Below, in pieces: positions 1 to 8,768 of a stretch of DNA of 64,000 bases. The stretch covers positions 79,615 to 143,614 of the forward strand of contig ONHK01000004.1 in NCBI GenBank assembly GCA_900317625.1. Direction: 5' to 3'. A program made the position numbers and the translations under genes. This DNA comes from an uncultured Treponema sp. Its GTDB lineage: Bacteria > Spirochaetota > Spirochaetia > Treponematales > Treponemataceae. The notes beneath the pieces were generated by a model that saw only the letters and a list, made by a program, of their open reading frames with translations, searched no databases and was not told the origin of the DNA. Position 1 is the first letter of the stretch. Each line of letters opens with the position of its first letter.

Positions 1-1075
1 CCATAAATCTGTCATTTTGAACCGGATTTCAAGTGAAGTTACAGATGTTTTGCCCGATGGCTCGGGAACTTGCAGCGCGATTTTTATGACTTCAGAAAGC
101 GCAACAACCAGAAACGGCATTTTTGCGGAAAATTATACTTGGGGCGAAGAATACAAAAGCATTTTTACGCGCGATACAACCGGAAAATATTCAATCGATG
201 ACATTTATTTTATGCCTACAGTCCGCGATGTTCCGAAATTTCCAGATTATCCTGTAAAACCAGGCGACACTTGGCAAGCAGAAGGGCATGAAGCTCATGA
301 TATGCGCAGGACTTTCAATATTCAAAAACCTTTTAAAGTTCCTTTTGTTGCCGACTACGAATATCTTGGCGATACAACGGACGAAAACGGAAGGATTTTG
401 AGCAAAATCAGCATTTTTTACAAACTTTATTTTGAAAGTCCTATGCAGAATCTGAACAATCAGAATTACGGAAATCTTCCGCATATCACAAAAGGTTATT
501 CAAATCAGACTGTTTTTTGGGACAATGAACGAGGTTCAATCGATCATTATTCCGAGGAATTCCGCATTATGATAGAAACTTTTTTTGGCGACCAGATTCT
601 TTTTACAGGAACGGCCCATGCGGAAGTTACTGATTTTGAGCGCGTAAACACAAAAGAAAACCGCGAGAAAATCTCAGAAACTCTGAATAATCTTGGCTTA
701 AAAAATGTTGAGTTAAAAGAAAACGAAAAAGGGCTTACAATTTCAATTGAAAATATCCAGTTTTTGCCAGATTCTTCAGAACTGATTCCAGCTGAAAAAG
801 AAAAACTGGCGCGCATTGCAGAAATTCTAAAAGGCTTTGAAAACGATCTTCTTATAACCGGGCATTGCGCAAACCGTGGAACTCTCCGCAACCAGCAGCT
901 TATTTCCGAACAGCGCGCATCATCTGTTGCGCATTATCTTTCCGAGCTGAAAGTCCGGGAGCCAAAATGTATTTTCACGCAAGGCAAGGGCGCTTCCGAA
1001 CCAGTCGCATCCAACGCAACAGAAGCCGGCCGCGCAAGAAACCGCCGCGTTGAAATAACAATCATGGATGAATAA
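1..1075 (+). CDS. OmpA-family C-terminal domain protein, 5' end outside window
   Basis: The frame is open to the left edge of the window, so the start lies upstream; the TTG at 17 is only the first possible start inside. The last 120 or so residues form an OmpA/MotB-type peptidoglycan-binding domain (IQFLPDSSELIPAEKEKL, then SEQRASSVAHYLSEL, then GRARNRRVEITI). The usual GHTD loop reads GHCANRG, so the diaminopimelate-binding Asp is not obvious. The part before it is rich in aromatic residues and resembles other spirochaetal OmpA-like proteins of unknown role. The same C-terminal domain, including VASNATE.GRA, recurs in the gene at 46796-48154. Probably a periplasmic or outer-membrane protein that anchors to peptidoglycan. 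Confidence 0.8.
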   Translation, partial: HKSVILNRISSEVTDVLPDGSGTCSAIFMTSESATTRNGIFAENYTWGEEYKSIFTRDTTGKYSIDDIYFMPTVRDVPKFPDYPVKPGDTWQAEGHEAHDMRRTFNIQKPFKVPFVADYEYLGDTTDENGRILSKISIFYKLYFESPMQNLNNQNYGNLPHITKGYSNQTVFWDNERGSIDHYSEEFRIMIETFFGDQILFTGTAHAEVTDFERVNTKENREKISETLNNLGLKNVELKENEKGLTISIENIQFLPDSSELIPAEKEKLARIAEILKGFENDLLITGHCANRGTLRNQQLISEQRASSVAHYLSELKVREPKCIFTQGKGASEPVASNATEAGRARNRRVEITIMDE

Positions 1076-1102
1076 TTTTTTGCTCGGCTTGGTAATAAAT
1101 CT

Positions 1103-1306
1103 AAATGTCGAGTTTTTTATTGAATCAATAAATTGAATGGGCGGGAAGAAAAAGAAAGCGGCAACCGAGCTATTCTGAGCGATAGCAAGCAATTTTTGAA
1201 AAAAAATTGCGCAGTCTGATACTTTGTACGCTCAGCATGGCGAATTGACGCGCTTTTTCTGGTAGCTCATTCAATTTTTTTACTAAATTAATAAAACTCG
1301 GCATTT
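1103..1306. repeat. MITE-like 204-bp palindromic repeat, copy A
   Basis: This intergenic block is nearly identical, in inverted orientation, to 45939-46141. Its ends are imperfect inverted repeats (AAATGTCGAGTTTT.. at 1103 and ..AAAACTCGGCATTT at 1306). An inner pair, AAATTGAATGGGC (1130) and GCTCATTCAATTT (to 1277), differs at one position. Inside is a further hairpin, GCAATTTTT-GAAA-AAAAATTGC, near 1189-1210. No ORF is present. It fills the gap between the OmpA-like gene and the 3' end of the convergent GGDEF-EAL gene, and may also end transcription there. Confidence 0.75.
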
Positions 1307-1314
1307 AGCCGAAA

Positions 1315-2994
1315 TTATTCAGCAACTGTGCTTGCCAGATTCAGCAGTGCGGATTTGTTTCCTGAAATATATTCCTCGCAGCGTTCCTGGCTCATCGGTT
1401 TTCCGAGTAAAAATCCCTGGATTATGTTGCAGTTGAATTTTTTCAGAAGTTCAAGCTGAGAATTCTGTTCAACGCCTTCTGCAATTGTTGTAAGCCCCAT
1501 GTTTGAAACCATCGAGATTATTGAATTTGTAATGTTCGCCTGAATTCCGTTTTTCGATGTTATGTCATTTATAAAAGACTTGTCAATTTTTAAAGTGTCC
1601 AGCGGAAGCATCTGCAGATAACTCAAAGATGAATATCCTGTTCCAAAATCGTCAAGAGAAACCCTAAAGCCCATATCTTTCAGCATTTTCAATTTTGAGA
1701 CAGCGTCATCCATATTGTCAATCATAATGCCTTCCGTAATTTCAATTTCAATGAAATTCGGATTCAAATCGTAAGTTATAAGAAGATTTTTCAGCTCATC
1801 AAGAATATCCGCTTGTTTTAGCTGAATAGGCGAAAGGTTTACAGAAATAACACCAGTAAAATTAAATTTTGTCTGCCATCTTTTTAGCGTTGAAAAAGCT
1901 GTGTTCAGAACCCAAGTGCCAATCGGCAAAATAAGTCCACATTCTTCTGCAAGCGGAATAAAAACTGAAGGAGGAATTTGCCCGAACTGTTCATCGTGCC
2001 ACCGGATAAGCGCCTCAAAACCACGTAATTCTCCGGTTTTTACATCAAACTGAGGCTGGTAAGAAAGCGTAAAGCTGCTTGAAAGAACCGCCTGCGTCAT
2101 CCTGTTTTGAATATTCAATTTTTGAATAAAAATTCTCTGCATATCAGGCTTAAAAAACTGGAACTGATTTTTTCCGTCTTTTTTTGCTGAATGCATCGCA
2201 ATATCCGCAAAACGCAAAAGTTCTTCCTTATTGCAGGAATTGTCCGGGTAAACAGAAATTCCACCGGAAACATTTATTTCCTGAATCATAAACGCTTCAA
2301 GAATTGTGTCGGTGATGTTTCCGATTGAATCTGTTGAAATGGAATTCTGTATTACGGCAAGAAATTCATCTCCACCAAAACGATACGAGCTTATAATTCG
2401 TTTTGAAAACTGCTTAAGAATCTCTGCCGCCTTTTTTATGATTTCGTCGCCAGCCTGATGTCCCTTTGCGTCATTTATATTTTTTATGTTGTCAATATTT
2501 ATAAGAAGAAGTCCGAGCTTGTTTCCATCAAATTCAGCACGTTCCAGCATATGCTGAAATTCCTCATCAAACTGATTTCTGTTCGGAAGTGAGGTCAGAG
2601 AATCTAGAAATGCTGTGTCCCTTAGTTTCTGCTCGTTGTTTTTCTTTTCAGTTATGTTTGAAAGATTCACAACAATCATTTTATCTTTTGTGCCGCGAAT
2701 CTGGACTTCAAACCAGGAATTGCTGAGTTCAGAATAATAATCAATCGGAGAAACAAAAATTTCGTTCAAGGCTTTGTCGCCTAAGTCAATCCAAGGAACA
2801 TTGTGGTTCAATAAATCTTTGAATTCTGAAAATTTGTGGCATTTTGAAATTTTTGGACTTACAGAGCTAAAAAAACTGTTATTTGCAAATACAAGCTCAA
2901 AATCAATAATCTTAGAACCGTCACGGATTGGTTTTGCAATCAGAATCGGTGAAGAAAATGCGTTTAAAATCGAAGAAAAATCCGGTTCATTCAT
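1315..2994 (-). CDS. GGDEF-EAL cyclic-di-GMP turnover protein
   Basis: Cytoplasmic protein of 559 residues. Residues 1-120 look like a PAS-type sensory domain, with no membrane segment. A GGDEF domain follows with intact RFGGDEF (207-211), then an EAL domain with intact EAL (327-329), EIEITEG (417-422), DDFGTGYSS (448-456), LKIDKSFI and QGFLLGKP. Both cyclase and phosphodiesterase activity are therefore plausible, though one often dominates in such hybrids. The RxxD inhibitory site upstream of GGDEF is missing (KRII in its place), so product inhibition is not expected. The gene stands alone after the potABCD operon and is separated from it by a terminator. Confidence 0.93.
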   Translation of the reverse strand: MNEPDFSSILNAFSSPILIAKPIRDGSKIIDFELVFANNSFFSSVSPKISKCHKFSEFKDLLNHNVPWIDLGDKALNEIFVSPIDYYSELSNSWFEVQIRGTKDKMIVVNLSNITEKKNNEQKLRDTAFLDSLTSLPNRNQFDEEFQHMLERAEFDGNKLGLLLINIDNIKNINDAKGHQAGDEIIKKAAEILKQFSKRIISSYRFGGDEFLAVIQNSISTDSIGNITDTILEAFMIQEINVSGGISVYPDNSCNKEELLRFADIAMHSAKKDGKNQFQFFKPDMQRIFIQKLNIQNRMTQAVLSSSFTLSYQPQFDVKTGELRGFEALIRWHDEQFGQIPPSVFIPLAEECGLILPIGTWVLNTAFSTLKRWQTKFNFTGVISVNLSPIQLKQADILDELKNLLITYDLNPNFIEIEITEGIMIDNMDDAVSKLKMLKDMGFRVSLDDFGTGYSSLSYLQMLPLDTLKIDKSFINDITSKNGIQANITNSIISMVSNMGLTTIAEGVEQNSQLELLKKFNCNIIQGFLLGKPMSQERCEEYISGNKSALLNLASTVAE

Positions 2995-3027
2995 AAAGCA
3001 ATTTTAAGTGCAAAAATCCTATTTGTC

Positions 3028-3061
3028 AAAAAAAATAGCTGGAAATTTTTAATTTTCCAGC
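3028..3061 (-). terminator. Rho-independent terminator after potD
   Basis: On the minus strand, the stem GCTGGAAA / TTTCCAGC (3061-3054 with 3045-3038) is followed by TATTTTTTTT. It lies just past the potD stop and just before the GGDEF-EAL start, so it separates the two transcription units. Confidence 0.85.
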
Positions 3062-3084
3062 CATCAGGTAAATCTCAGAAAATT

Positions 3085-4137
3085 CTAGTTTGTTGAGATT
3101 CTAAGCGATTCCCACATTGAATAATATTTGTCCAGCCAGTCGCCAATATCATTCTTAAGTTCACATTTTTCCATGATTTCTGCCGGATACATTGGTTTTG
3201 TTGTCCGGTAATTTTCTGCCTCAAGGTTCACATAATCTGGAAATCTGAAAAAATCAAGGAATTTCGCATAATTTTCAGGAACATGAATAAAATTTATAAA
3301 TTCTGAGGCAAGCTCAACATTTTTTGAGTCTTTAAGAATACACATGCTGTCCAGATAAGAAGGACCACCATCTTCTGGAATAAAAAAGTCGATTGTGCTT
3401 TCCCATTCTTCTTCTGGAATTTCACCGTAAATGCATTCCGCGTAACCTTGACAAAGCCACAAATCGCCACGCGCAAAATCTTTTCCAAAACCTTCGGCAT
3501 CAAATTTTACAATATTAGGAAGCCATTTTGTTTTTATAAGATTAATTGCGGTTTCCAATTCCTGCTCATTTTTTGTACATACGCTATGATTCTGATATTT
3601 TAACGCATCGCCAATAACTTCACGGTAATCGTCCATCATGGAAGCGTGTCCTGCAAACTGCGGGTCGGCAAAAATATTCCATGTGCGCTCGTAATTTCCG
3701 CCAGGAACTTTTTTCTTGTTCACAGAAATTCCTGCGGCTCCAAAATAATATGGAACGGCGTAAACCATTTCTGGATCATAAGGAACTTTTTCAAGAATTT
3801 TTGGATTTATTTTATTTCGGTTTGAAAATTTTGACTGATCAATTGGCTGCAGCATTCCTTTTTTCAGCATGATTGAAACAAAATCCTGAGAAGGAACAAC
3901 AATGTCAAAACTTTTTGCGCCACCATTTACAATTTTGTTGTACATTGTCTCATTTGAATCGTATTCTGTAACAACGACTTTGCAGTTGAATTCCTTTTCA
4001 AATGCGGCGACTACATCAGTTGGAGTGTAGTAAGTCCAGCTGTAAAGTTTTAAAACTTGCTTTTTTTCACAAGAAACAAGACCGAATGCAGCAGCAAAAA
4101 CTATAGCGGCAGCAATAATTTTAGAAGTGATTTTCAT
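3085..4137 (-). CDS. potD: Spermidine/putrescine ABC transporter substrate-binding lipoprotein PotD
   Basis: Binding protein of 350 residues for polyamine uptake, expected to be anchored on the outer face of the inner membrane. The N-terminus is a lipoprotein signal peptide with lipobox GLVSC (Cys about residue 23). The mature part has the PotD/PotF pattern: LYSWTYYTPTDVVAAFEKEF, then DIVVPSQDFVSIMLKKGML, then YFGAAGISVNKKKV. It is the last gene of potA-potB-potC-potD on the minus strand, 58 bp after potC, with a terminator downstream. The exact polyamine bound cannot be read from the sequence. Confidence 0.93.
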   Translation of the reverse strand: MKITSKIIAAAIVFAAAFGLVSCEKKQVLKLYSWTYYTPTDVVAAFEKEFNCKVVVTEYDSNETMYNKIVNGGAKSFDIVVPSQDFVSIMLKKGMLQPIDQSKFSNRNKINPKILEKVPYDPEMVYAVPYYFGAAGISVNKKKVPGGNYERTWNIFADPQFAGHASMMDDYREVIGDALKYQNHSVCTKNEQELETAINLIKTKWLPNIVKFDAEGFGKDFARGDLWLCQGYAECIYGEIPEEEWESTIDFFIPEDGGPSYLDSMCILKDSKNVELASEFINFIHVPENYAKFLDFFRFPDYVNLEAENYRTTKPMYPAEIMEKCELKNDIGDWLDKYYSMWESLRISTN

Positions 4138-4195
4138 AAATCAGCCCTCCAAAAATAAATAAAAAGTGAATATTTAAAGCTATCTTTTTGATAGC

Positions 4196-5071
4196 TTAAT
4201 GACCTGCGGCAAAAGTTTTCAATCCTTTGCGCAGAGCAATTGCCATAAGACAAATAATGATTATAAGAACAAAACTCAATGCGTTTATAACAGGACTTAC
4301 TCCATGTCTTATCATGTTGTAGACATAAATAGGCAAAGTCTCGACATTTCCGTTTACAAGCGATGTGATTACAAAATCTTCAATTGACATTGTAATGCTC
4401 ATCATAAATCCGCTTAAAATTCCAGGAAGAATTGCCGGTACAATAACAAGCCAAAGAGTCTGGCTTTCAGAAGCGCCTAAATCGTGGCTTGCCTCAATAA
4501 TTGAATAGTCAAATTCGTCAACCCGCGCGCTTACCATCAGATAAACAAAAGGAAGACAAAACGTTGTGTGCGCAATAATTATTGTCAAAAGTCCAAGATT
4601 CATGTGGATTCCGCTTAAAAAAATCAACAAAGAAACACCCATGATAACTTCCGGCAAAACCATCGGCAAAAAACTTACAGACTGAATGTAATTTTTTCCG
4701 AAAAATTTGTACCAGCTGATTCCAATTGCGGCCAGCGTTCCCAGAACTGTTGCCAAAAGAGCAGAAACAATCGCAACAATTGCGCTGTACAAAAGGCTCA
4801 TCCAAAGCCGCCCGGAACTGAAAATCAATTCCTCATACCAGCGGAAAGAAACTCCTGTAAAATCCGTTCCTTTTGATTCATTGAATGAATAAAAAATTAT
4901 CACAAACAAAGGAATAAAAAGAAACAGCAGGGAAATAAAAAGAACAGTCTTTGAAAAACTGAAAACTGGCGCGTGTTTCTTCCAGAACCGTTTTGCGTGT
5001 CTGTGGTTTTCCGATTTTGGATGACTTGCTTTTTCAAAAATAGATAAAATTACAGAAACTAAAAAATCCAT
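4196..5071 (-). CDS. potC: Spermidine/putrescine ABC transporter permease PotC
   Basis: Inner-membrane permease of 291 residues with about six helices. It carries the BPD permease EAA loop EASHDLGASESQTLWLVIVP, which docks on the ATPase PotA. A start at 5119 is possible but would overlap potB; the ATG at 5071 has AAGGA eight bases upstream and leaves a 10-bp gap after potB, so I chose it. The N-terminal 35 residues are a basic cytoplasmic extension before the first helix. Confidence 0.93.
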   Translation of the reverse strand: MDFLVSVILSIFEKASHPKSENHRHAKRFWKKHAPVFSFSKTVLFISLLFLFIPLFVIIFYSFNESKGTDFTGVSFRWYEELIFSSGRLWMSLLYSAIVAIVSALLATVLGTLAAIGISWYKFFGKNYIQSVSFLPMVLPEVIMGVSLLIFLSGIHMNLGLLTIIIAHTTFCLPFVYLMVSARVDEFDYSIIEASHDLGASESQTLWLVIVPAILPGILSGFMMSITMSIEDFVITSLVNGNVETLPIYVYNMIRHGVSPVINALSFVLIIIICLMAIALRKGLKTFAAGH

Positions 5072-5081
5072 AAAAATTTCC

Positions 5082-6104
5082 TTATTTAGATTTGCTGTCA
5101 GAAACACCAGTTTCTTCACGCGCAGTTGATTTTTTCAATTTTGCGTCCTGCCGCTCGCTTATAAGCATTGCAAGAATTGCAAGCATACTTACAACTGTAA
5201 GCAATACACTGAATGCGGATGCCAGCGGAAGATTTCGTGCCTTGTTGATTTGATCCATGATTATGTTTCCAAGCATATAGCTTTCTGTTGAGCCGATAAG
5301 CTGTGGAACTGTGTAGTTTCCAAAAATCGGAATAAATGTAAAAATTAGCGCACTGATAATTCCACTTTTTATTCCCGGAATAAGAATTTTTGTCATGGAC
5401 TGAGGTTTTGTCGCGCCCAAATCCCGTGCCGCTTCTAGAAGAGAAAAATCAAACCTATCAACAGAAGTAAAAATCGGCAGAATCGCATAAGGCAGATACA
5501 TATAAATGCTTACAAGAATTACAGCGCCTTTTGTGTACATAAATTTATGCGGAACAAAAACTGCTCCATCTTTTTTTATAAAATGCACAAAATCAAAGAA
5601 AACCTTGCATATTCCGTTCAAAAGCCCATCCTGACCAAGAATTGTCATCCATGCAAAAACACGGATGAGTGAATTTGTAAGGAAAGGAATTATCACAAGA
5701 ATCAAAAGCAAAGTCTGATGTTTGCTTCTTGCAATTGCATATCCGCAGGGAAGAGCTATAAGAATTGAAATCAATGTTGAAATTACAGACATCCATAGCG
5801 TTCTAAGAAAAATAAACGCATACGCTTTGCTGAACATCCGTTTGTATGCTTCAAAACTGAATTCTGGAATTACTCCGCCAAACATATCTCTTTTCATGAA
5901 TGAATAGCAAAGGATAATTGCAAGCGGAATTACAAAGAAAACTGAAAACCATGCGCCCATCGGCCAAGCGTAAGCCGGACCAGGATTTATTTTTCTTGCT
6001 TTTGCCTCGCGCGCTTTTTCCGCAAGACGAAGCAAAAATGGCTTTTTTTCGGCTGAATCAATTTTTTTTCCAGTCGGTGGTTGTTCTTCTTTTATTTCTT
6101 TCAT
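5082..6104 (-). CDS. potB: Spermidine/putrescine ABC transporter permease PotB
   Basis: Inner-membrane permease of 340 residues and partner of PotC. The EAA loop is EAARDLGATKPQSMTKILIP. The frame opens at 6206 inside potA, but the ATG at 6104 follows AAAGG and starts 10 bp after the potA stop, which fits the operon. Both ends carry charged extensions: the first 50 residues are rich in Lys/Glu and the tail ends KKSTAREETGVSDSKSK. These are probably cytoplasmic. Confidence 0.93.
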   Translation of the reverse strand: MKEIKEEQPPTGKKIDSAEKKPFLLRLAEKAREAKARKINPGPAYAWPMGAWFSVFFVIPLAIILCYSFMKRDMFGGVIPEFSFEAYKRMFSKAYAFIFLRTLWMSVISTLISILIALPCGYAIARSKHQTLLLILVIIPFLTNSLIRVFAWMTILGQDGLLNGICKVFFDFVHFIKKDGAVFVPHKFMYTKGAVILVSIYMYLPYAILPIFTSVDRFDFSLLEAARDLGATKPQSMTKILIPGIKSGIISALIFTFIPIFGNYTVPQLIGSTESYMLGNIIMDQINKARNLPLASAFSVLLTVVSMLAILAMLISERQDAKLKKSTAREETGVSDSKSK

Positions 6105-6114
6105 GTTTCTGCCT

Positions 6115-7308
6115 TTATTTATTGATATTTTCAACAATATATCCGTCTTCCGCGGACCATGAAATATATACGGTATCCTTCCATTGAATTTCAGGACCGT
6201 CATCAAGGTAATTTGTGTGCTGCTTGAACACTTTTACAATAGTTCCATTTTCAAGACGGACATAGAATTTTGACTGAAAACCAGTGTAAATCGGCTCTTC
6301 TACAATTCCTTTGAAAACATTTATATCTTTTCGTCCGGCAAACGCAGGTTCTTCCAGTGTAATTCGTATTTTTTCCGGCCGTACAGTAAATGCGACTTTT
6401 TGTCCCTCGTCTGTGTGTTCAAAATCCGTAACAAGAATATTTTTGTCTTCCTCGCGTGTTGCGGCAGTTTCTCCTGTAAGCTGTGCCTGCATTCCAAGTG
6501 CCGGTGTGTTTAGCGTAACCATGTGTTCAATGTCCGGTTTTCCTGGAACCTTGTATTCCTCGCATTGAACAACCGTGCTTTCAAAAAGGTTTGTTTCTCC
6601 AATAAACTGAGCAACAAACTGAGTCGCAGGGCTTTCGTAAATCTCAAAAGGCGTTCCTACCTGAAGAACATTTCCTGCATTCATTACGGCAATTCTGTCG
6701 CTTACAGCAAGAGCCTCGCTCTGGTCATGTGTTACATAAATAAAAGTGATTCCGATTTTATCGTGAAGATTATCAAGATCAATCAGCAGGCTCGAACGCA
6801 ATTTTGCATCAAGAGCGGAAAGCGGTTCATCTAAAAGAAGAACTTTTGGCTCGTTTATAAGCGCTCTGGCAATTGCAACGCGCTGCTTCTGTCCACCTGA
6901 AAGCTGATTTGGCTTTTTGTAGATGTGCTGGTCAAGCTGAACAAGATGAACATATTTTCTGACTTTTTCATCAATCACATCTTTTGGAACTTTTCGTAGT
7001 CTTAGCGGAAACGCAATATTGTCATAAACTGACATGTGCGGAAAAAGCGCATAAGTCTGAAATACCGTATTTGAATGGCGTTTATTCGCTGGAAGTCCGA
7101 CAACATTTTTCTCATCAAAAAGAACTGCGCCTTCATCAGGAAATTCAAATCCGGCAATAATGCGCAGAAGGGTTGTCTTTCCACATCCTGAAGGACCTAG
7201 CAAAGAAAAGAATTCTCCTGGTTTTATTGTAAAATTTACGTCATTAAGCGCAACAAAATCTCCAAAGGTTTTGTTAACGTGATCAATTTTTACCTGACTG
7301 CCATTCAA
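6115..7308 (-). CDS. potA: Spermidine/putrescine ABC transporter ATPase PotA
   Basis: ATP-binding subunit of 397 residues and first gene of potABCD. Walker A is GPSGCGKTT (38-46), the Q-loop is in VFQTYALFPH, the signature is LSGGQKQR (136-143), Walker B is LLLDEP (157-162) and the H-loop is VTHDQ (H194). The C-terminal third is a TOBE-type domain (VRPEKIRITL..., GFQSKFYVRLENG), as in PotA/MalK. A linker of about 50 residues rich in Thr and Glu (around 245-290) is longer than usual. A GAGGG lies 11 bases before the ATG. The upstream region toward 7400 is AT-rich and contains a TTGACT on the minus strand that may be the -35. Confidence 0.94.
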   Translation of the reverse strand: MNGSQVKIDHVNKTFGDFVALNDVNFTIKPGEFFSLLGPSGCGKTTLLRIIAGFEFPDEGAVLFDEKNVVGLPANKRHSNTVFQTYALFPHMSVYDNIAFPLRLRKVPKDVIDEKVRKYVHLVQLDQHIYKKPNQLSGGQKQRVAIARALINEPKVLLLDEPLSALDAKLRSSLLIDLDNLHDKIGITFIYVTHDQSEALAVSDRIAVMNAGNVLQVGTPFEIYESPATQFVAQFIGETNLFESTVVQCEEYKVPGKPDIEHMVTLNTPALGMQAQLTGETAATREEDKNILVTDFEHTDEGQKVAFTVRPEKIRITLEEPAFAGRKDINVFKGIVEEPIYTGFQSKFYVRLENGTIVKVFKQHTNYLDDGPEIQWKDTVYISWSAEDGYIVENINK

Positions 7309-7479
7309 GTGCGTGCCCTCTGCTAAACATAATTTATTTTTGTTACAATGTAACTAATAACTAGAATAGTCAATAATATTTTTCCAAATATTTTATATTT
7401 TTTGAAACTTTTTTTCAAAACTTGCAGAGTGTGGCATTCTGCATTATAGTTAAATATATTTTTTAAATGAGGTAATACG

Positions 7480-7719
7480 ATGGTATCTCTTATTATTGGT
7501 CTTATTTTTATTGCTTTTACAGTTTTTTCTGTTCTTCCGAATATGCCGCTCAACTGGGGCAGTGATGTTGTTCTTTTTCTAAAAGGATGCGCGCCTGTTC
7601 TTGCCGCATTCCTCGGATTGATTCTTCTTTTTATTGGTGCTGCTGACATAAAAGATAAAAAGGAAGCTAAAAAAGAAGAAAAAGAAGCACGGGCAAGAGC
7701 AGAAGAAAACAAGGCATAA
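7480..7719 (+). CDS. Small two-helix membrane protein with charged tail
   Basis: 79 residues. Two hydrophobic segments (about 1-20 and 33-53) are followed by a Lys/Glu/Ala tail (KDKKEAKKEEKEARARAEE) that is probably a short cytoplasmic helix. The ATG is preceded by GAGG at a normal distance. I do not recognise a family. It is divergent from potA and sits just upstream of the rplM promoter, so it is its own short unit. Confidence 0.7.
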   Translation: MVSLIIGLIFIAFTVFSVLPNMPLNWGSDVVLFLKGCAPVLAAFLGLILLFIGAADIKDKKEAKKEEKEARARAEENKA

Positions 7720-7735
7720 ATCTATCTTTTTACTA

Positions 7736-7765
7736 TTGACTTGTAGATTTATTTTGTAGTACATT
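7736..7765 (+). promoter_or_regulatory. Probable sigma-70 promoter of rplM-rpsI
   Basis: TTGACT (7736-7741), an 18-bp spacer, then TACATT (7760-7765). This gives a leader of roughly 100 nt before rplM. The leader contains ACTGC...GCAGT (7791-7813), a weak hairpin that could matter for ribosomal-protein feedback but is not convincing on its own. Confidence 0.5.
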
Positions 7766-7874
7766 TAAATCCCCGTATATAGGAATGACGACTGCTCATC
7801 GTTGTTCTGCAGTTTATTTTGTCAGATGCAAAGACATTTAAACGGCGTAAAACTTTAAATATTAAGGTATATAC

Positions 7875-8306
7875 ATGAAAACTATTTTCGTAAATGAAAA
7901 AGCTCAGAAGCGCGACTGGTATATTATCGACGCTGCTGGCAAACCACTTGGACGCGTAGCTGCTAAAGCTGCTGCCATTGCTCGCGGTAAGAACAAGGCT
8001 ACTTACACACCAAATCAGGAAATGGGTGATTATGTTGTAATCATCAATGCTGACAAAGTTGCTGTAACTGGCGGTAAAGAAACAAAAAAGATTTACTACA
8101 AATATACAACTGGTTTTGTAGGAAGTCTTCGCGCTCATACATTTGAAAAATTGATTGAAAAACATCCAGAAGAACCAATTACTCTTGCAGTAAAAGGTAT
8201 GCTTCCTGGCGGACGTCTTGGACGTGTTCTTCTTTCAAACGTAAAAGTTTACGCTGGTACAGAACACCCACATACAGCTCAGAACCCAAAGGTTATTGAA
8301 CTTTAA
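7875..8306 (+). CDS. rplM: 50S ribosomal protein L13
   Basis: 143 residues, the normal length for bacterial L13. It shows the family pattern DWYIIDAAGKPLGRVAAKAA and the motif GMLPGGRLGRVLLSNVKVYAG. It is translated from an ATG preceded by AAGG. It is followed after 13 bp by rpsI, the standard L13-S9 pair. Confidence 0.98.
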   Translation: MKTIFVNEKAQKRDWYIIDAAGKPLGRVAAKAAAIARGKNKATYTPNQEMGDYVVIINADKVAVTGGKETKKIYYKYTTGFVGSLRAHTFEKLIEKHPEEPITLAVKGMLPGGRLGRVLLSNVKVYAGTEHPHTAQNPKVIEL

Positions 8307-8319
8307 TTAGGAGTCTAAG

Positions 8320-8712
8320 ATGGTAAAAAACATTGCTATTGGAACAGGTAGAAGAAAAACAGCTGTAGCACGTGTGTTTGTACGTGATGGCTCAGGAAAA
8401 ATTGTTGTAAATGGAAAAGATGTAAAAGAATATTTTGTTACAGAAGAACAGGTAAAAGTTGTTCAGCAGCCATTGCTTGTAACTTCAAGTGACAGCAAAT
8501 ATGATGTTCTTATCAATGTGTTTGGTGGCGGATTGAACGGACAGGCTGCAGCTTGTCTTCATGGTCTTGCACGCGCTTTGACACAGCTTGATCCAGACAA
8601 CAGAACTTCTTTGAAGGCTAATGGATTCCTTACTCGCGATTCACGTATGGTTGAACGCAAGAAGTACGGACAGAAGGGCGCTCGCCGACGCTTCCAGTTC
8701 TCTAAACGCTAG
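8320..8712 (+). CDS. rpsI: 30S ribosomal protein S9
   Basis: 130 residues ending in the conserved basic tail [17 protein letters not shown], which reaches the P-site tRNA. The N-terminus [13 protein letters not shown] is typical. The start follows AGGAG. The stop codon lies inside the loop of the terminator hairpin. Confidence 0.98.
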   Translation: MVKNIAIGTGRRKTAVARVFVRDGSGKIVVNGKDVKEYFVTEEQVKVVQQPLLVTSSDSKYDVLINVFGGGLNGQAAACLHGLARALTQLDPDNRTSLKANGFLTRDSRMVERKKYGQKGARRRFQFSKR

Positions 8713-8722
8713 GGCGTTTTTT
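8704..8722 (+). terminator. Terminator overlapping the rpsI stop codon
   Basis: AAACGC (8704-8709), loop TAGG, GCGTTT (8714-8719), then further T. The TAG stop codon of rpsI forms most of the loop. The stem is short, so termination may be partial and allow some read-through into recX. Confidence 0.7.
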
Positions 8723-8768
8723 ACGTTAGTTTCCGTTTTACGATAACGCGTTTATTTTACAGGAAAGT

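Noticed and set aside
6115..7308. PotA as the missing ATPase of MalEFG
   Set aside because: It is in a complete potABCD operon, far away and with its own permeases. Shared use cannot be excluded but nothing here supports it.
7323..7712. Minus-strand reading frame of 129 codons opposite the small membrane protein
   Set aside because: It has no ribosome-binding site, poor composition, and is antisense to a gene with a good start signal.
7766..7874. L13 leader riboregulator
   Set aside because: Only one weak 5-bp stem is visible and the known L13 leader type is described mainly in Firmicutes; not enough support.
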